Assembly (NCBI GenBank): GCA_900555545.1
Contig: USLQ01000051.1
Location: 1 to 6,958 of the forward strand
DNA from: an uncultured Oscillospiraceae bacterium
GTDB lineage: Bacteria; Bacillota; Clostridia; Oscillospirales; Acutalibacteraceae
Direction: 5' to 3'
DNA: 6,958 bases
Shown here: piece after piece, positions 1 to 6,958 of the stretch
Position numbering within the stretch: position 1 is the stretch's first letter
How the letters are laid out: each line of letters opens with the position of its first letter
Notes under the pieces: generated by a model
What the model saw: the letters and a program-made list of their open reading frames with translations, nothing else
Told to the model about the DNA's origin: nothing
Database searches by the model: none
Program-made: the position numbers and the translations under genes

Positions 1-1941
<1,941 letters not shown>

Positions 1942-1949
1942 ACAAAAGG

Positions 1950-2000
1950 AAAAGGCGCGTTGCAAAAAAATAATTTTGCGACGCGCCCTTTTGCTCTATT
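1950..2000. terminator. Bidirectional intrinsic terminator between the acetyltransferase gene and sigF
   Basis: A long inverted repeat pairs 1950-1967 (AAAAGGCGCGTTGCAAAA) with 1974-1992 (TTTTGCGACGCGCCCTTTT), with one G-U type position and one bulged base, around a very short AT loop. The plus strand continues with a T-rich stretch. On the minus strand the stem is followed by TTTTCCTTTTG. It would therefore end transcription of both convergent units. Confidence 0.85.
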
Positions 2001-2030
2001 TTAAGATGGAACCAGATATGCGCCCAAAGG

Positions 2031-2687
2031 TCACCCCGTCAGGTTTTTACGCATCCGAAGCAGGATCTCTTTTTCCCGCCGTGAAACCTGAACCTGGGAC
2101 ATGTTCAGCCGGTCGGCCGTCTTTACCTGTGTCAGCCCTTGGAAATAGCGCAGCTCGATCAGCTTCCGATCGCGTTCCGGCATCCCCCGCATCACCTCCT
2201 GAAGGGCAATCCGATCCGAAACTGCCTCGTCCATTGAATCGACTGGAATATCCATCTGGCGCTCCTCCCCGTCACCGTCCGATGTCAGGGATAGTACGGG
2301 CATACCAGCCGCAAGCGCCTCGGCAGCCTGAGTACTGTCCATTCCGAGGGACTGCGCAATCTCTCCGATCGTTGGCTCCCGGCCGAGTTCTTCCGCCAAT
2401 CGGTCGCTTTGCTTCAGAACGGCACGGGCCTTTTCCTTCATGGCGCGGCCAACCTTGACACTCCCCCCATCCCGGAACATGCGCCGGATCTCCCCGAGGA
2501 TTACCGGAACAGCGTAGGTGGAAAATGCAAACCCGCGCTGTGGATCGAATCCGTCCACCGCCTTGATCAATCCGATGCACCCTGCCTGAAACATGTCGTC
2601 GTATTCAATTCCGCGGCCGCGGAATTTTTTGGCACAGGCATGAACCAAGCCCATATTCTCTTCAATCAGGCGTTCCCGATCATCCAT
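2031..2687 (-). CDS. sigF: RNA polymerase sigma factor SigF (forespore-specific)
   Basis: First forespore sigma factor of endospore formation, 218 residues from the chosen start. Region 2 spans about residues 1-73, with the -10 recognition stretch GFAFSTYAVPVILGEIRR (52-69) nearly identical to known SigF proteins. Region 3 follows (GREPTIGEIAQSLGM, about 102-116). Region 4 ends in the helix-turn-helix LTQVKTADRLNMSQVQVSR (185-203). Compared from memory with Bacillus subtilis SigF, the E of 'SEVA' in helix 4.2 is replaced (QVKTA), and the residue after VSR is Arg instead of Leu. ATG 2687-2685 was chosen because it overlaps the spoIIAB stop by 8 bases (ATGGATGA) and begins where the conserved part begins. 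The N terminus is then about 25-35 residues shorter than in Bacillus. An in-frame ATG at 2759 would add 24 residues overlapping spoIIAB and looks less likely. No strong Shine-Dalgarno is visible, so translation is probably coupled to spoIIAB. It is the last gene of the spoIIA operon. Confidence 0.95.
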   Translation of the reverse strand: MDDRERLIEENMGLVHACAKKFRGRGIEYDDMFQAGCIGLIKAVDGFDPQRGFAFSTYAVPVILGEIRRMFRDGGSVKVGRAMKEKARAVLKQSDRLAEELGREPTIGEIAQSLGMDSTQAAEALAAGMPVLSLTSDGDGEERQMDIPVDSMDEAVSDRIALQEVMRGMPERDRKLIELRYFQGLTQVKTADRLNMSQVQVSRREKEILLRMRKNLTG

Positions 2688-3117
2688 GGCAACGCCCGCG
2701 GACTTTTTTATCGATGACAACGGTTGTCCCCCTCCCGGGCTCTGAGCGAACTCGGACATGGTCGGAAAAGCTCTCCATCACCGTAAATCCCAGACCGGAT
2801 CGTTCACCACCCAGCGTCGTGTAAAGCGGCTCCATCGCCTTATGTACATCCGGAATCCCACAGCCGCGATCCCGGATCTTGACGCGTACCAATCCATTCT
2901 CATAAATTGAGGCCGTGATGTAAATCCTACCCACCTGCTCGCGGTAGGCATGGACAATGCAGTTGGTAACTGCCTCGCTGACCGCTGTTTTTAGATCGTT
3001 GATCTCCTCCACTGTTGGATCAAGCTGAGCGGCGAAAGCCGACACCGCTGTACGGGCAAATCCCTCGTTTACAGATCGGCTCTCCAGTGTCATCTTCATC
3101 TCATTTACCGGCTTCAT
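2680..3117 (-). CDS. spoIIAB: Anti-sigma F factor and serine kinase SpoIIAB
   Basis: Binds and silences SigF, and phosphorylates SpoIIAA using ATP. It is a 145-residue GHKL (Bergerat-fold) protein, essentially the length of the Bacillus homologue. The N box is SEAVTNCIVHAY, with catalytic Glu48 and Mg-binding Asn52. The G1 box is RDRGCGIPD (about 82-90) and the G2/ATP-lid region is GGERSGLGFTVMES (103-116). Arg22 matches the Arg20 that contacts both partners in Bacillus. The start at 3117 is preferred over an ATG at 3123 because GGAGG (3131-3127) lies nine bases before 3117 but only three before 3123, and MKPVNEM aligns with the Bacillus N terminus. The gene overlaps spoIIAA by 17 bases and sigF by 8, which fits coupled, stoichiometric synthesis of the regulator and its target. 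Confidence 0.96.
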   Translation of the reverse strand: MKPVNEMKMTLESRSVNEGFARTAVSAFAAQLDPTVEEINDLKTAVSEAVTNCIVHAYREQVGRIYITASIYENGLVRVKIRDRGCGIPDVHKAMEPLYTTLGGERSGLGFTVMESFSDHVRVRSEPGRGTTVVIDKKVRGRCHG

Positions 3118-3439
3118 GTTCATGCTCCTCCCTTTTACTGACCGTCATCAATTTGGAAAGTCCGGACAGATTCATCACCCGGTACGCACTGTCGGACAGA
3201 TTCAGCACTTGAACATGCCCCCCATAATCCCGCACCATGCGATACCGCCCCATCACAAGTCCTACGCCGGAGCTATCCATAAATGTAACATTGTAAAAAT
3301 CGAGTCGCACCTCACGCGGGCGCGTACTGCGGATCACTTCGTCGATCTTCCCGCGTAATGCCGGGGCGCTGTGATGGTCGATCTCCCCACTGATATACGC
3401 AGTGAGCACGCCATTGCTGCTGTTGATCTGAACACCCAT
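3101..3439 (-). CDS. spoIIAA: Anti-sigma F factor antagonist SpoIIAA
   Basis: STAS-domain anti-anti-sigma protein of 112 residues. When unphosphorylated it binds SpoIIAB and frees SigF in the forespore; SpoIIAB phosphorylates it and SpoIIE reverses this. Visible hallmarks are SGEIDHHSAPALR (about 17-29) and the phosphorylation loop FMDSSGVGLVMGRY (53-66), where Ser56 corresponds to Ser58 of Bacillus subtilis. A late LNLSDSAYRVMNLSGLSKLM segment is typical of the family. The start at 3439 is fixed by GGAGGG (3451-3446) six bases upstream. An in-frame ATG at 3499 would add 20 unrelated residues. It is the first gene of the spoIIAA-spoIIAB-sigF operon. The C terminus is rich in Glu and His (REEHEHEAGK), and its coding DNA contains the spoIIAB ribosome-binding site. 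Confidence 0.96.
   Translation of the reverse strand: MGVQINSSNGVLTAYISGEIDHHSAPALRGKIDEVIRSTRPREVRLDFYNVTFMDSSGVGLVMGRYRMVRDYGGHVQVLNLSDSAYRVMNLSGLSKLMTVSKREEHEHEAGK
3127..3131 (-). promoter_or_regulatory. Shine-Dalgarno deciding the spoIIAB start
   Basis: GGAGG inside AAAGGGAGGAG on the minus strand, within the 3' end of spoIIAA. Nine bases separate it from the ATG at 3117 and three from the ATG at 3123, which favours the inner start. Confidence 0.7.
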
Positions 3440-3459
3440 ATGTTTCCCTCCAATAGTGG

Positions 3460-3490
3460 TTATTCTGTCAGTTTGTCCCGTTTTTGCCAA
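3460..3490 (-). promoter_or_regulatory. Candidate promoter of the spoIIA operon
   Basis: Two readings share the same DNA. A sigma-A-like promoter is TTGGCA (3490-3485), a 17-base spacer, then CAGAAT (3467-3462). Alternatively ACAGAATAA (3468-3460) fits the sigma-H -10 pattern RnnGAATww exactly, as expected for spoIIA from Bacillus, but no convincing sigma-H -35 (AGGA-type) lies at the right distance. Either would give a very short 5' leader of about 20 bases. The -35 region directly follows the terminator of the upstream gene. No clear Spo0A box was found. Confidence 0.4.
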
Positions 3491-3535
3491 AATATACAAA
3501 ACGGCAGCCTTTACCTATTCATGATAAAGGCTGCC
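3490..3535 (-). terminator. Intrinsic terminator of the MBOAT/DHHW operon
   Basis: A perfect 11-bp stem, GGCAGCCTTTA (3535-3525 on the minus strand) with TAAAGGCTGCC (3513-3503), and an 11-base loop, followed on the minus strand by GTTTTGTATATTTT. It lies about 40 bases after the DHHW gene stop and separates this operon from spoIIA. Confidence 0.85.
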
Positions 3536-3576
3536 ATCTAATTATTTTGTCACAATCGGCGATCTATACTGATTTT

Positions 3577-5061
3577 TTATGACCCGATCAGTTTGTTAAA
3601 CGCATCCATGTAGGTGCTATTGCCGGGAATTAGAGAATAGTTGATCGCGAGGACCTCTTGAATCGCATTGGCGCTGACAAATTCGGCCAGATTCATATCG
3701 ATCTTGCGCGGATCCACAACATAGATGGTCTCGTAACTATCGACCAGGAACGGAACAAGGGCATTGCCGTAGGACTCCTTGATGACCAGAATGCTGCGCC
3801 CGTTCTTATTCTGCGTACTGATCTTTACAAGTGGATTATCCCCCTGAATAAACGCCAGGTACTTGTTGCTGTTGGATACCTCCGTGGTGATGATGCGCAG
3901 GTCACGCCCATCCGTCATGGCCGCACTGCCATAGTACTGGCCGGAAGCCTCAGTCTGAGGCCAGAAGTACTCAACATAATCCGGGTTCTGTTTGAGCACC
4001 TCGGCATTCGTATAGCCGTACATCGTGCCGACAAAACCATCAATCTTTCCGCTTTTATAGCTATTGAGCGGCTTTGTGCTGAACCCTGCTACCTCGCCCA
4101 GAGCCTGATAACCATAGTAGGCGCCACGCGCCGTCCAGTGGTGATCCGTACGGAAATAGAGATAGTCATTGATATGGGCCTTGATCTTGGAATAGGCATC
4201 CACACACGTCACCTTATCGCTCATCTGATCATAGGCAAGTTGAATTCCATACTCCTGGGAGTGGTTGGCGGAGTGATACTCCTCCGGCCCATAGAACTCG
4301 ATGGACGTGGGCACCAGCATACAGTAGACCTTCGTATTTGGGAGGTTAGCTGCCAGGCGGTTGATCGCGTCCGCATATCCCGCAATCTGTTTTTTATTGG
4401 CGGCATACATCTCCATGGCACGATCCCCCTGGATGACGATATAGCCGCTGGTAGTCACCTGTTGATCAGCCTGGGTTGTCGCCTCGGTGGATGCCTCCGT
4501 CTGCGGCTCTGTACCAGACTCGGTTGCCTCCTGCGTCTGTGGTTCATCCGTCAGGGCCTCTCCGGCAAAGTTGTCGTCCCCGTCCTTGCCGACCAGGACA
4601 ATCCCATCCGATCCGGATAGCTTTGTCAGGAAGGAGTCAAAAAAGTTGTTGACACTCAGGAAAAAGTCCCGCAGTGGGAACGTGTCCGCATAGTACTCCT
4701 CAAACTCTTTCGTATAGCTGCCGTTGAACAGAGCCGACACCGAAAAGGCGGGCCGCGATTTCAGCGTACGCTTTTCCACCTCCGATACAGTGGCATCCTG
4801 ATCGCACAGGCTGTACACACCAAAGACATATAGCGGGAGCAGAAACAGTATGATTGACGTCGCCAGAAGGCCCCGCAAACCGCGATTTCTTCCCCTTTGC
4901 CCGTGGGGTTTGCGCGATCCGTGCACCGGACGATCCATATTCCCTATACGCATATGAACCTCATCACGGTTTGAATATAGGGAGGTAACCGGAGTGCGCC
5001 GCTCCCCCTGCCGGCCTGTGTTGTACGTTTTGACAGATCGATTTCTGTTGCTTTTTTTCAT
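3577..5061 (-). CDS. DHHW-family (AlgX/SGNH-like) extracytoplasmic acyltransferase partner
   Basis: 494-residue single-pass membrane protein, probably the extracytoplasmic enzyme that receives acyl groups from the MBOAT protein and places them on a cell-surface glycan. Order of parts: a basic cytoplasmic N terminus (1-64); one hydrophobic segment (about 65-86, LLATSIILFLLPLYVFGVY); an AlgX-like start (VSEVEKRTLKSRPAF...EEYYADTFPLRDFF, 92-134); a low-complexity Thr/Glu/Gln insert (about 169-205); then the catalytic domain. The family-naming motif is FRTDHHW (303-309), supplying Asp306 and His of an SGNH-type site. VIKESYGNALVPF (426-438) carries the likely nucleophile Ser430. The start at 5061 has AGGGGGG seven bases upstream, overlapping the stop of the MBOAT gene 13 bases away, so translation is likely coupled. 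An inner ATG at 4953 also has a usable GAGG, giving a shorter cytoplasmic tail. The family and the pairing are secure; the glycan substrate is unknown. Confidence 0.88.
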   Translation of the reverse strand: MKKSNRNRSVKTYNTGRQGERRTPVTSLYSNRDEVHMRIGNMDRPVHGSRKPHGQRGRNRGLRGLLATSIILFLLPLYVFGVYSLCDQDATVSEVEKRTLKSRPAFSVSALFNGSYTKEFEEYYADTFPLRDFFLSVNNFFDSFLTKLSGSDGIVLVGKDGDDNFAGEALTDEPQTQEATESGTEPQTEASTEATTQADQQVTTSGYIVIQGDRAMEMYAANKKQIAGYADAINRLAANLPNTKVYCMLVPTSIEFYGPEEYHSANHSQEYGIQLAYDQMSDKVTCVDAYSKIKAHINDYLYFRTDHHWTARGAYYGYQALGEVAGFSTKPLNSYKSGKIDGFVGTMYGYTNAEVLKQNPDYVEYFWPQTEASGQYYGSAAMTDGRDLRIITTEVSNSNKYLAFIQGDNPLVKISTQNKNGRSILVIKESYGNALVPFLVDSYETIYVVDPRKIDMNLAEFVSANAIQEVLAINYSLIPGNSTYMDAFNKLIGS

Positions 5062-5074
5062 CGCGCATCCCCCC

Positions 5075-6490
5075 TCAGAATCTAAAGTACAGGAACGGGT
5101 TGTAGCTGGCGCCGACCAGCGCTGCCGTGCAGGTGAAGAGCAGGAACAAGTCGAACACGATGGTCACAATCACACAAATTGCATCCCCAGCGCGCGTTCT
5201 GCTGCGCAGCGCATTCAGGCCGTTCACCATAATATTCTTCACCGGGATGCACGCAATCACAGCCAGCACGATGAACAGCAGATGATTCATCAGCAGGGTC
5301 GTATCCGTCGGCGCCGTACCCATATGGCCGGAAAATCCAAACATGATGGAGAACATCTGCCCCAGGCGTCCCATATCCTCAAAGTAGAAGAATACCCAGC
5401 CGATTAATACGATAAACATCGCATATAAATTGCGCAGTACCGGCACCTTTTCAATCACCTTGCCGAGGAACAGCTTTTCGATCGCAAGGAAAACGAAATA
5501 ATACAGTCCCCACAAAACAAAATTCCAGTTTGCGCCGTGCCACAGTCCGGTCAGCCCCCAGACGACGAACATATTTAATAACATATGCCGCCGGTTGCCA
5601 CCGAGTGGAATATAGACATAGTCCCGGAAAAAGGAACTCAGGCTCATGTGCCAGCGGCGCCAGAATTCGGTAATGGACTTGGAGATATACGGATAGTTAA
5701 AGTTCTCCAGATAGTCAAATCCAAACATTTTACCCAGTCCGATGGCCATGTCGGAGTAGCCGGAAAAGTCGAAATAAATCTGGAGTGCATAAAAGAAAAT
5801 GCCGCTCCATGCCCCCAAAACCGAAGTGTTGGCGAGATCCCCTCCGATAAAACTGGTCACCAGCTCACCGGCCAGATTGGCAAGCAGAACTTTTTTGGCC
5901 AAGCCAATTGAAAAACGGTTAATCCCCTTCATAAACCCGGGCAGTGTTGTCTGCCGGTTATCGATCTGAGCCGCAATATCCGCATAGCGCACAATGGGAC
6001 CGGCAATCAACTGCGGGAACATGGACACGTACAGCAGGAATTTGTAATATGAAAGCTGTACCTGCGTTTTGCCCCGATAGACGTCAATCGTGTAGGAGAG
6101 CGCTTGGAACGTATAGAAGGATATGCCGATCGGCAGCACAAAGGGCGGATCACCAACTGCGGAACCAAATATCGCGTTGATATTGTCAACTACAAATCCA
6201 GAGTATTTAAAGACTCCCAACGTCGCCACACTTACCACGACAGAAAACACCAGCCAAAACTTCTTTTTGCGCCGGTTGTCCCCGTTTTTGGCAATCATTA
6301 GGCCGCAAAAATAATCCATAAAGGCCATCAGGATCATCACGATGATCCACTTGGGCTCTCCCCATGCATAAAAAAGCAGGGACATGATCAGGAGAACAAT
6401 ATTCTTATATTTTATGTTTGGAACCAAAAAATATAAGAGCAGGCAGATCGGAAAAAACAAGTACAGAAAATTGAGGCTTGAAAATACCAA
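5075..6490 (-). CDS. MBOAT-family membrane O-acyltransferase (AlgI/PatA-like)
   Basis: 471-residue polytopic membrane protein that would transfer acyl (probably acetyl) groups from a cytoplasmic donor across the membrane for O-acylation of an exported polysaccharide or wall polymer. Family features in order: the N terminus VFSSLNFLYLFFPICLLLYF; LPIGISFYTFQALSYTIDVYRG (119-140); FPQLIAGPIVRY (158-169); YFDFSGYSDMAIG (239-251); FWRRWHMSLSSFFRDYVYIPLGG (276-298, conserved His281); the putative catalytic His318 in GLWHGANWNF (315-324); and the characteristic C terminus SYNPFLYFRF. Length is normal. The start codon is TTG at 6490, supported by a full AAAGGAGG (6505-6498) seven bases before it; the VFSSL N terminus is where family members begin. 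It is first in a two-gene operon with the DHHW protein. It is preceded by its own promoter and an attenuator-like leader. DltB-type D-alanylation is less likely, as no dltA/C/D genes are seen. Confidence 0.93.
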   Translation of the reverse strand: MVFSSLNFLYLFFPICLLLYFLVPNIKYKNIVLLIMSLLFYAWGEPKWIIVMILMAFMDYFCGLMIAKNGDNRRKKKFWLVFSVVVSVATLGVFKYSGFVVDNINAIFGSAVGDPPFVLPIGISFYTFQALSYTIDVYRGKTQVQLSYYKFLLYVSMFPQLIAGPIVRYADIAAQIDNRQTTLPGFMKGINRFSIGLAKKVLLANLAGELVTSFIGGDLANTSVLGAWSGIFFYALQIYFDFSGYSDMAIGLGKMFGFDYLENFNYPYISKSITEFWRRWHMSLSSFFRDYVYIPLGGNRRHMLLNMFVVWGLTGLWHGANWNFVLWGLYYFVFLAIEKLFLGKVIEKVPVLRNLYAMFIVLIGWVFFYFEDMGRLGQMFSIMFGFSGHMGTAPTDTTLLMNHLLFIVLAVIACIPVKNIMVNGLNALRSRTRAGDAICVIVTIVFDLFLLFTCTAALVGASYNPFLYFRF

Positions 6491-6497
6491 CGCAAAT

Positions 6498-6505
6498 CCT
6501 CCTTT
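6498..6505 (-). promoter_or_regulatory. Shine-Dalgarno for the TTG start of the MBOAT gene
   Basis: AAAGGAGG on the minus strand, seven bases before TTG at 6490. It is a near-perfect anti-16S match that decides the otherwise unusual start codon. It lies immediately after the T tract of the leader terminator. Confidence 0.85.
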
Positions 6506-6510
6506 GGGCA

Positions 6511-6547
6511 GAATAATAAAAGGGCAGGCTGTCCAGCACAGCCCGCC
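6511..6547 (-). terminator. Leader terminator (putative attenuator) before the MBOAT gene
   Basis: On the minus strand GGCGGGCTGT (6547-6538) pairs with ACAGCCTGCC (6532-6523) over a 5-base loop: ten pairs including one G-U. A T tract follows (CTTTTATTATTC, 6522-6511). It lies downstream of a promoter and directly upstream of the MBOAT ribosome-binding site, so it could stop transcription before the gene. Otherwise it could be a backup terminator for sigE. Confidence 0.8.
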
Positions 6548-6587
6548 TCTTGTTTACCGGTGCAAGCAAGTGGGCGGTCTCTTTACC
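6511..6587 (-). promoter_or_regulatory. Attenuator-like 5' leader with alternative antiterminator hairpin
   Basis: From the predicted transcription start (about 6587) the leader can fold in two exclusive ways. In the antiterminator form, CCGCC-CA-CTTG (6577-6567) pairs with CAAG-A-GGCGG (6552-6543), giving two short helices with a small internal loop. This uses 6547-6543, the outer half of the terminator's 5' arm. In the other form the terminator (6511-6547) forms. No known riboswitch consensus was recognised. The size and layout recall protein-bound antiterminator hairpins of the LicT/BglG kind, but the sequence does not match them as far as can be judged by eye. The same RNA, if always terminated, would be a small RNA of about 75 bases. 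Confidence 0.5.
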
Positions 6588-6589
6588 GG
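6553..6589 (-). repeat. Direct repeat CCGGTAAA in the leader
   Basis: CCGGTAAA occurs at 6589-6582 and again at 6560-6553 on the minus strand, 29 bases apart, each followed by a purine-rich stretch (GAGA and CAAGAG). The first copy is at the predicted 5' end of the transcript; the second is in the loop of the alternative antiterminator. It could be a pair of protein or RNA contacts. Confidence 0.5.
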
Positions 6590-6593
6590 CATT

Positions 6594-6622
6594 ATTATAT
6601 CACAAGATGAGGGCAGTTTGAA
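6594..6622 (-). promoter_or_regulatory. Sigma-A-type promoter of the MBOAT/DHHW operon
   Basis: Minus-strand TTCAAA (6622-6617, four of six matches to TTGACA), a 17-base spacer, then TATAAT (6599-6594, perfect) preceded by TGA, giving an extended -10 (TGnTATAAT). The expected start is near 6587, leaving a leader of about 97 bases. No sigma-E or sigma-F type promoter was recognised in the gap, so vegetative expression is the simplest reading. Confidence 0.75.
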
Positions 6623-6658
6623 TTACAAAACGATTACAAAAGAACTACGCTTTTGTAA
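6621..6658 (-). terminator. Weak intrinsic terminator after sigE
   Basis: Minus-strand TTACAAAAG (6658-6650) pairs with CTTTTGTAA (6642-6634) over a 7-base loop, followed by TCGTTTTGTAATT. The stem is AT-rich, so termination may be incomplete and sigE transcripts may run on into the MBOAT leader. The words ATTACAAAA at 6622-6630 and 6633-6641 on the plus strand form a short tandem repeat. Confidence 0.55.
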
Positions 6659-6662
6659 CACG

Positions 6663-6958
6663 TCAGGACACCTGCTCCAGCTCTGCGCGTAGGTGCTCAA
6701 TGATACGTTTTTCCAGGCGGGAGATATAGCTCTGGGAGATGCCGAGCAGATCGGCAACCTCCTTTTGGGTGTGCTCCTTTTGCCCGCCAATTCCAAAGCG
6801 CATACACATGATTGTGCGCTCGCGCTCTTCTAATTTTTCGATAGATGCAATCAACAGATTTCGCTCATCCTCCGCCTCAATTCCGCGGTTGACCAAGTCG
6901 GGATCACTCCCAAGGACGTCGGAAAGGAGCAGTTCATTGCCATCCCAGTCGGTATTGA
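6663..6958 (-). CDS. sigE: RNA polymerase sigma factor SigE (mother-cell specific), C-terminal part
   Basis: Last 97 codons of the first mother-cell sigma factor of sporulation; the rest lies beyond the right edge. The visible part starts [16 protein letters not shown], a stretch shared with Bacillus subtilis SigE, and ends with region 4: [17 protein letters not shown] and then the helix-turn-helix [20 protein letters not shown] with [24 protein letters not shown] is close to identical to SigE and distinguishes it from SigF and SigG (ISQVQVSRLEK type). No start codon is inside the window; the TTG at 6896 is internal. In Bacillus, sigE is followed by sigG, whereas here an acyltransferase operon follows after 172 bases. 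SigE is normally made as a pro-protein activated by SpoIIGA, whose gene would be expected just beyond the right edge. Confidence 0.95.
   Translation of the reverse strand, partial: NTDWDGNELLLSDVLGSDPDLVNRGIEAEDERNLLIASIEKLEERERTIMCMRFGIGGQKEHTQKEVADLLGISQSYISRLEKRIIEHLRAELEQVS

Noticed and set aside
1976..2458. A plus-strand open frame of 160 codons opposite sigF
   Set aside because: It is antisense to a well-conserved sigma gene; its Pro/Ser/Arg-rich composition is that of a frame shadow, and it starts inside the bidirectional terminator.
3440..3499. Longer SpoIIAA beginning at ATG 3499
   Set aside because: The extra 20 residues have no family counterpart and would begin upstream of the likely promoter; the ATG at 3439 has a strong Shine-Dalgarno.
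3658..4620. A 320-codon open frame on the plus strand opposite the DHHW gene
   Set aside because: It lies wholly antisense to a gene with clear DHHW and SGNH motifs, shows no recognisable domain, and is rich in I, R, L and G as expected of a reverse-strand shadow.
5075..6490. DltB-like D-alanine transporter
   Set aside because: The partner is a DHHW/AlgX-like protein, not DltD, no dltA or dltC is present, and the SYNPFLYFRF C terminus matches the AlgI/PatA group.
6511..6587. c-di-GMP, T-box, preQ1, fluoride or guanidine riboswitch
   Set aside because: None of the conserved sequence blocks of these classes could be found; the region before the terminator is only about 40 bases and is taken up by the alternative hairpin.
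6557..6592. A 12-codon leader peptide ATG...TAA (MPVKRPPTCLHR) in the MBOAT leader
   Set aside because: The ATG lies at the -10/+1 boundary, upstream of the predicted transcription start. It has no Shine-Dalgarno and no run of regulatory codons.
6663..6896. A complete small sigma-like protein starting at TTG 6896
   Set aside because: The frame stays open to the right edge and the upstream residues ([16 protein letters not shown]) are conserved SigE sequence, so this is only the 3' end of sigE.

Overview
The window looks like chromosomal DNA of an anaerobic, endospore-forming member of the Clostridia. Three things point there: an early-sporulation operon (spoIIAA-spoIIAB-sigF), the end of a second early-sporulation sigma gene (sigE), and a K+-dependent membrane pyrophosphatase of the type common in anaerobic Firmicutes. 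Base composition looks moderately GC-rich by eye, which would fit the Oscillospiraceae/Ruminococcaceae side of the class. That placement is inference, and no rRNA or other taxonomic marker is present.

Layout. Bases 1-1941 (+) hold the C-terminal two thirds of the ion-pumping pyrophosphatase HppA. Its frame continues with no stop codon through a strong terminator-like hairpin and into a GNAT-family acetyltransferase that has its own ribosome-binding site. A long bidirectional terminator (about 1950-2000) separates this from a minus-strand block filling the rest of the window. Read in transcription order (right to left), that block is: the last 97 codons of sigE (from the right edge to 6663); a 172-bp gap with a weak sigE terminator, a good sigma-A-type promoter and an attenuator-like leader; an MBOAT O-acyltransferase (6490-5075); its DHHW/AlgX-like partner (5061-3577); a terminator; and the spoIIA operon (3439-2031), whose three genes overlap end to start.

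How the genes work together. SpoIIAA (anti-anti-sigma), SpoIIAB (anti-sigma kinase) and SigF form the partner-switching module that turns on forespore transcription; SigE is the matching mother-cell factor. Between them lies a two-gene cassette of the AlgI/AlgX (PatA/PatB-like) type. Here an MBOAT protein would move acyl groups across the membrane, and an SGNH-like extracytoplasmic protein would place them on a glycan. The cassette appears to have its own vegetative-type promoter followed by a short leader with two mutually exclusive hairpins, one of them an intrinsic terminator.

The points most worth a second look are this leader, the placement of an acyltransferase cassette between two sporulation sigma loci, and the missing stop codon between hppA and the acetyltransferase. 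No mobile element, CRISPR array, tRNA or rRNA was seen. No gene-free stretch exceeds 300 bases.
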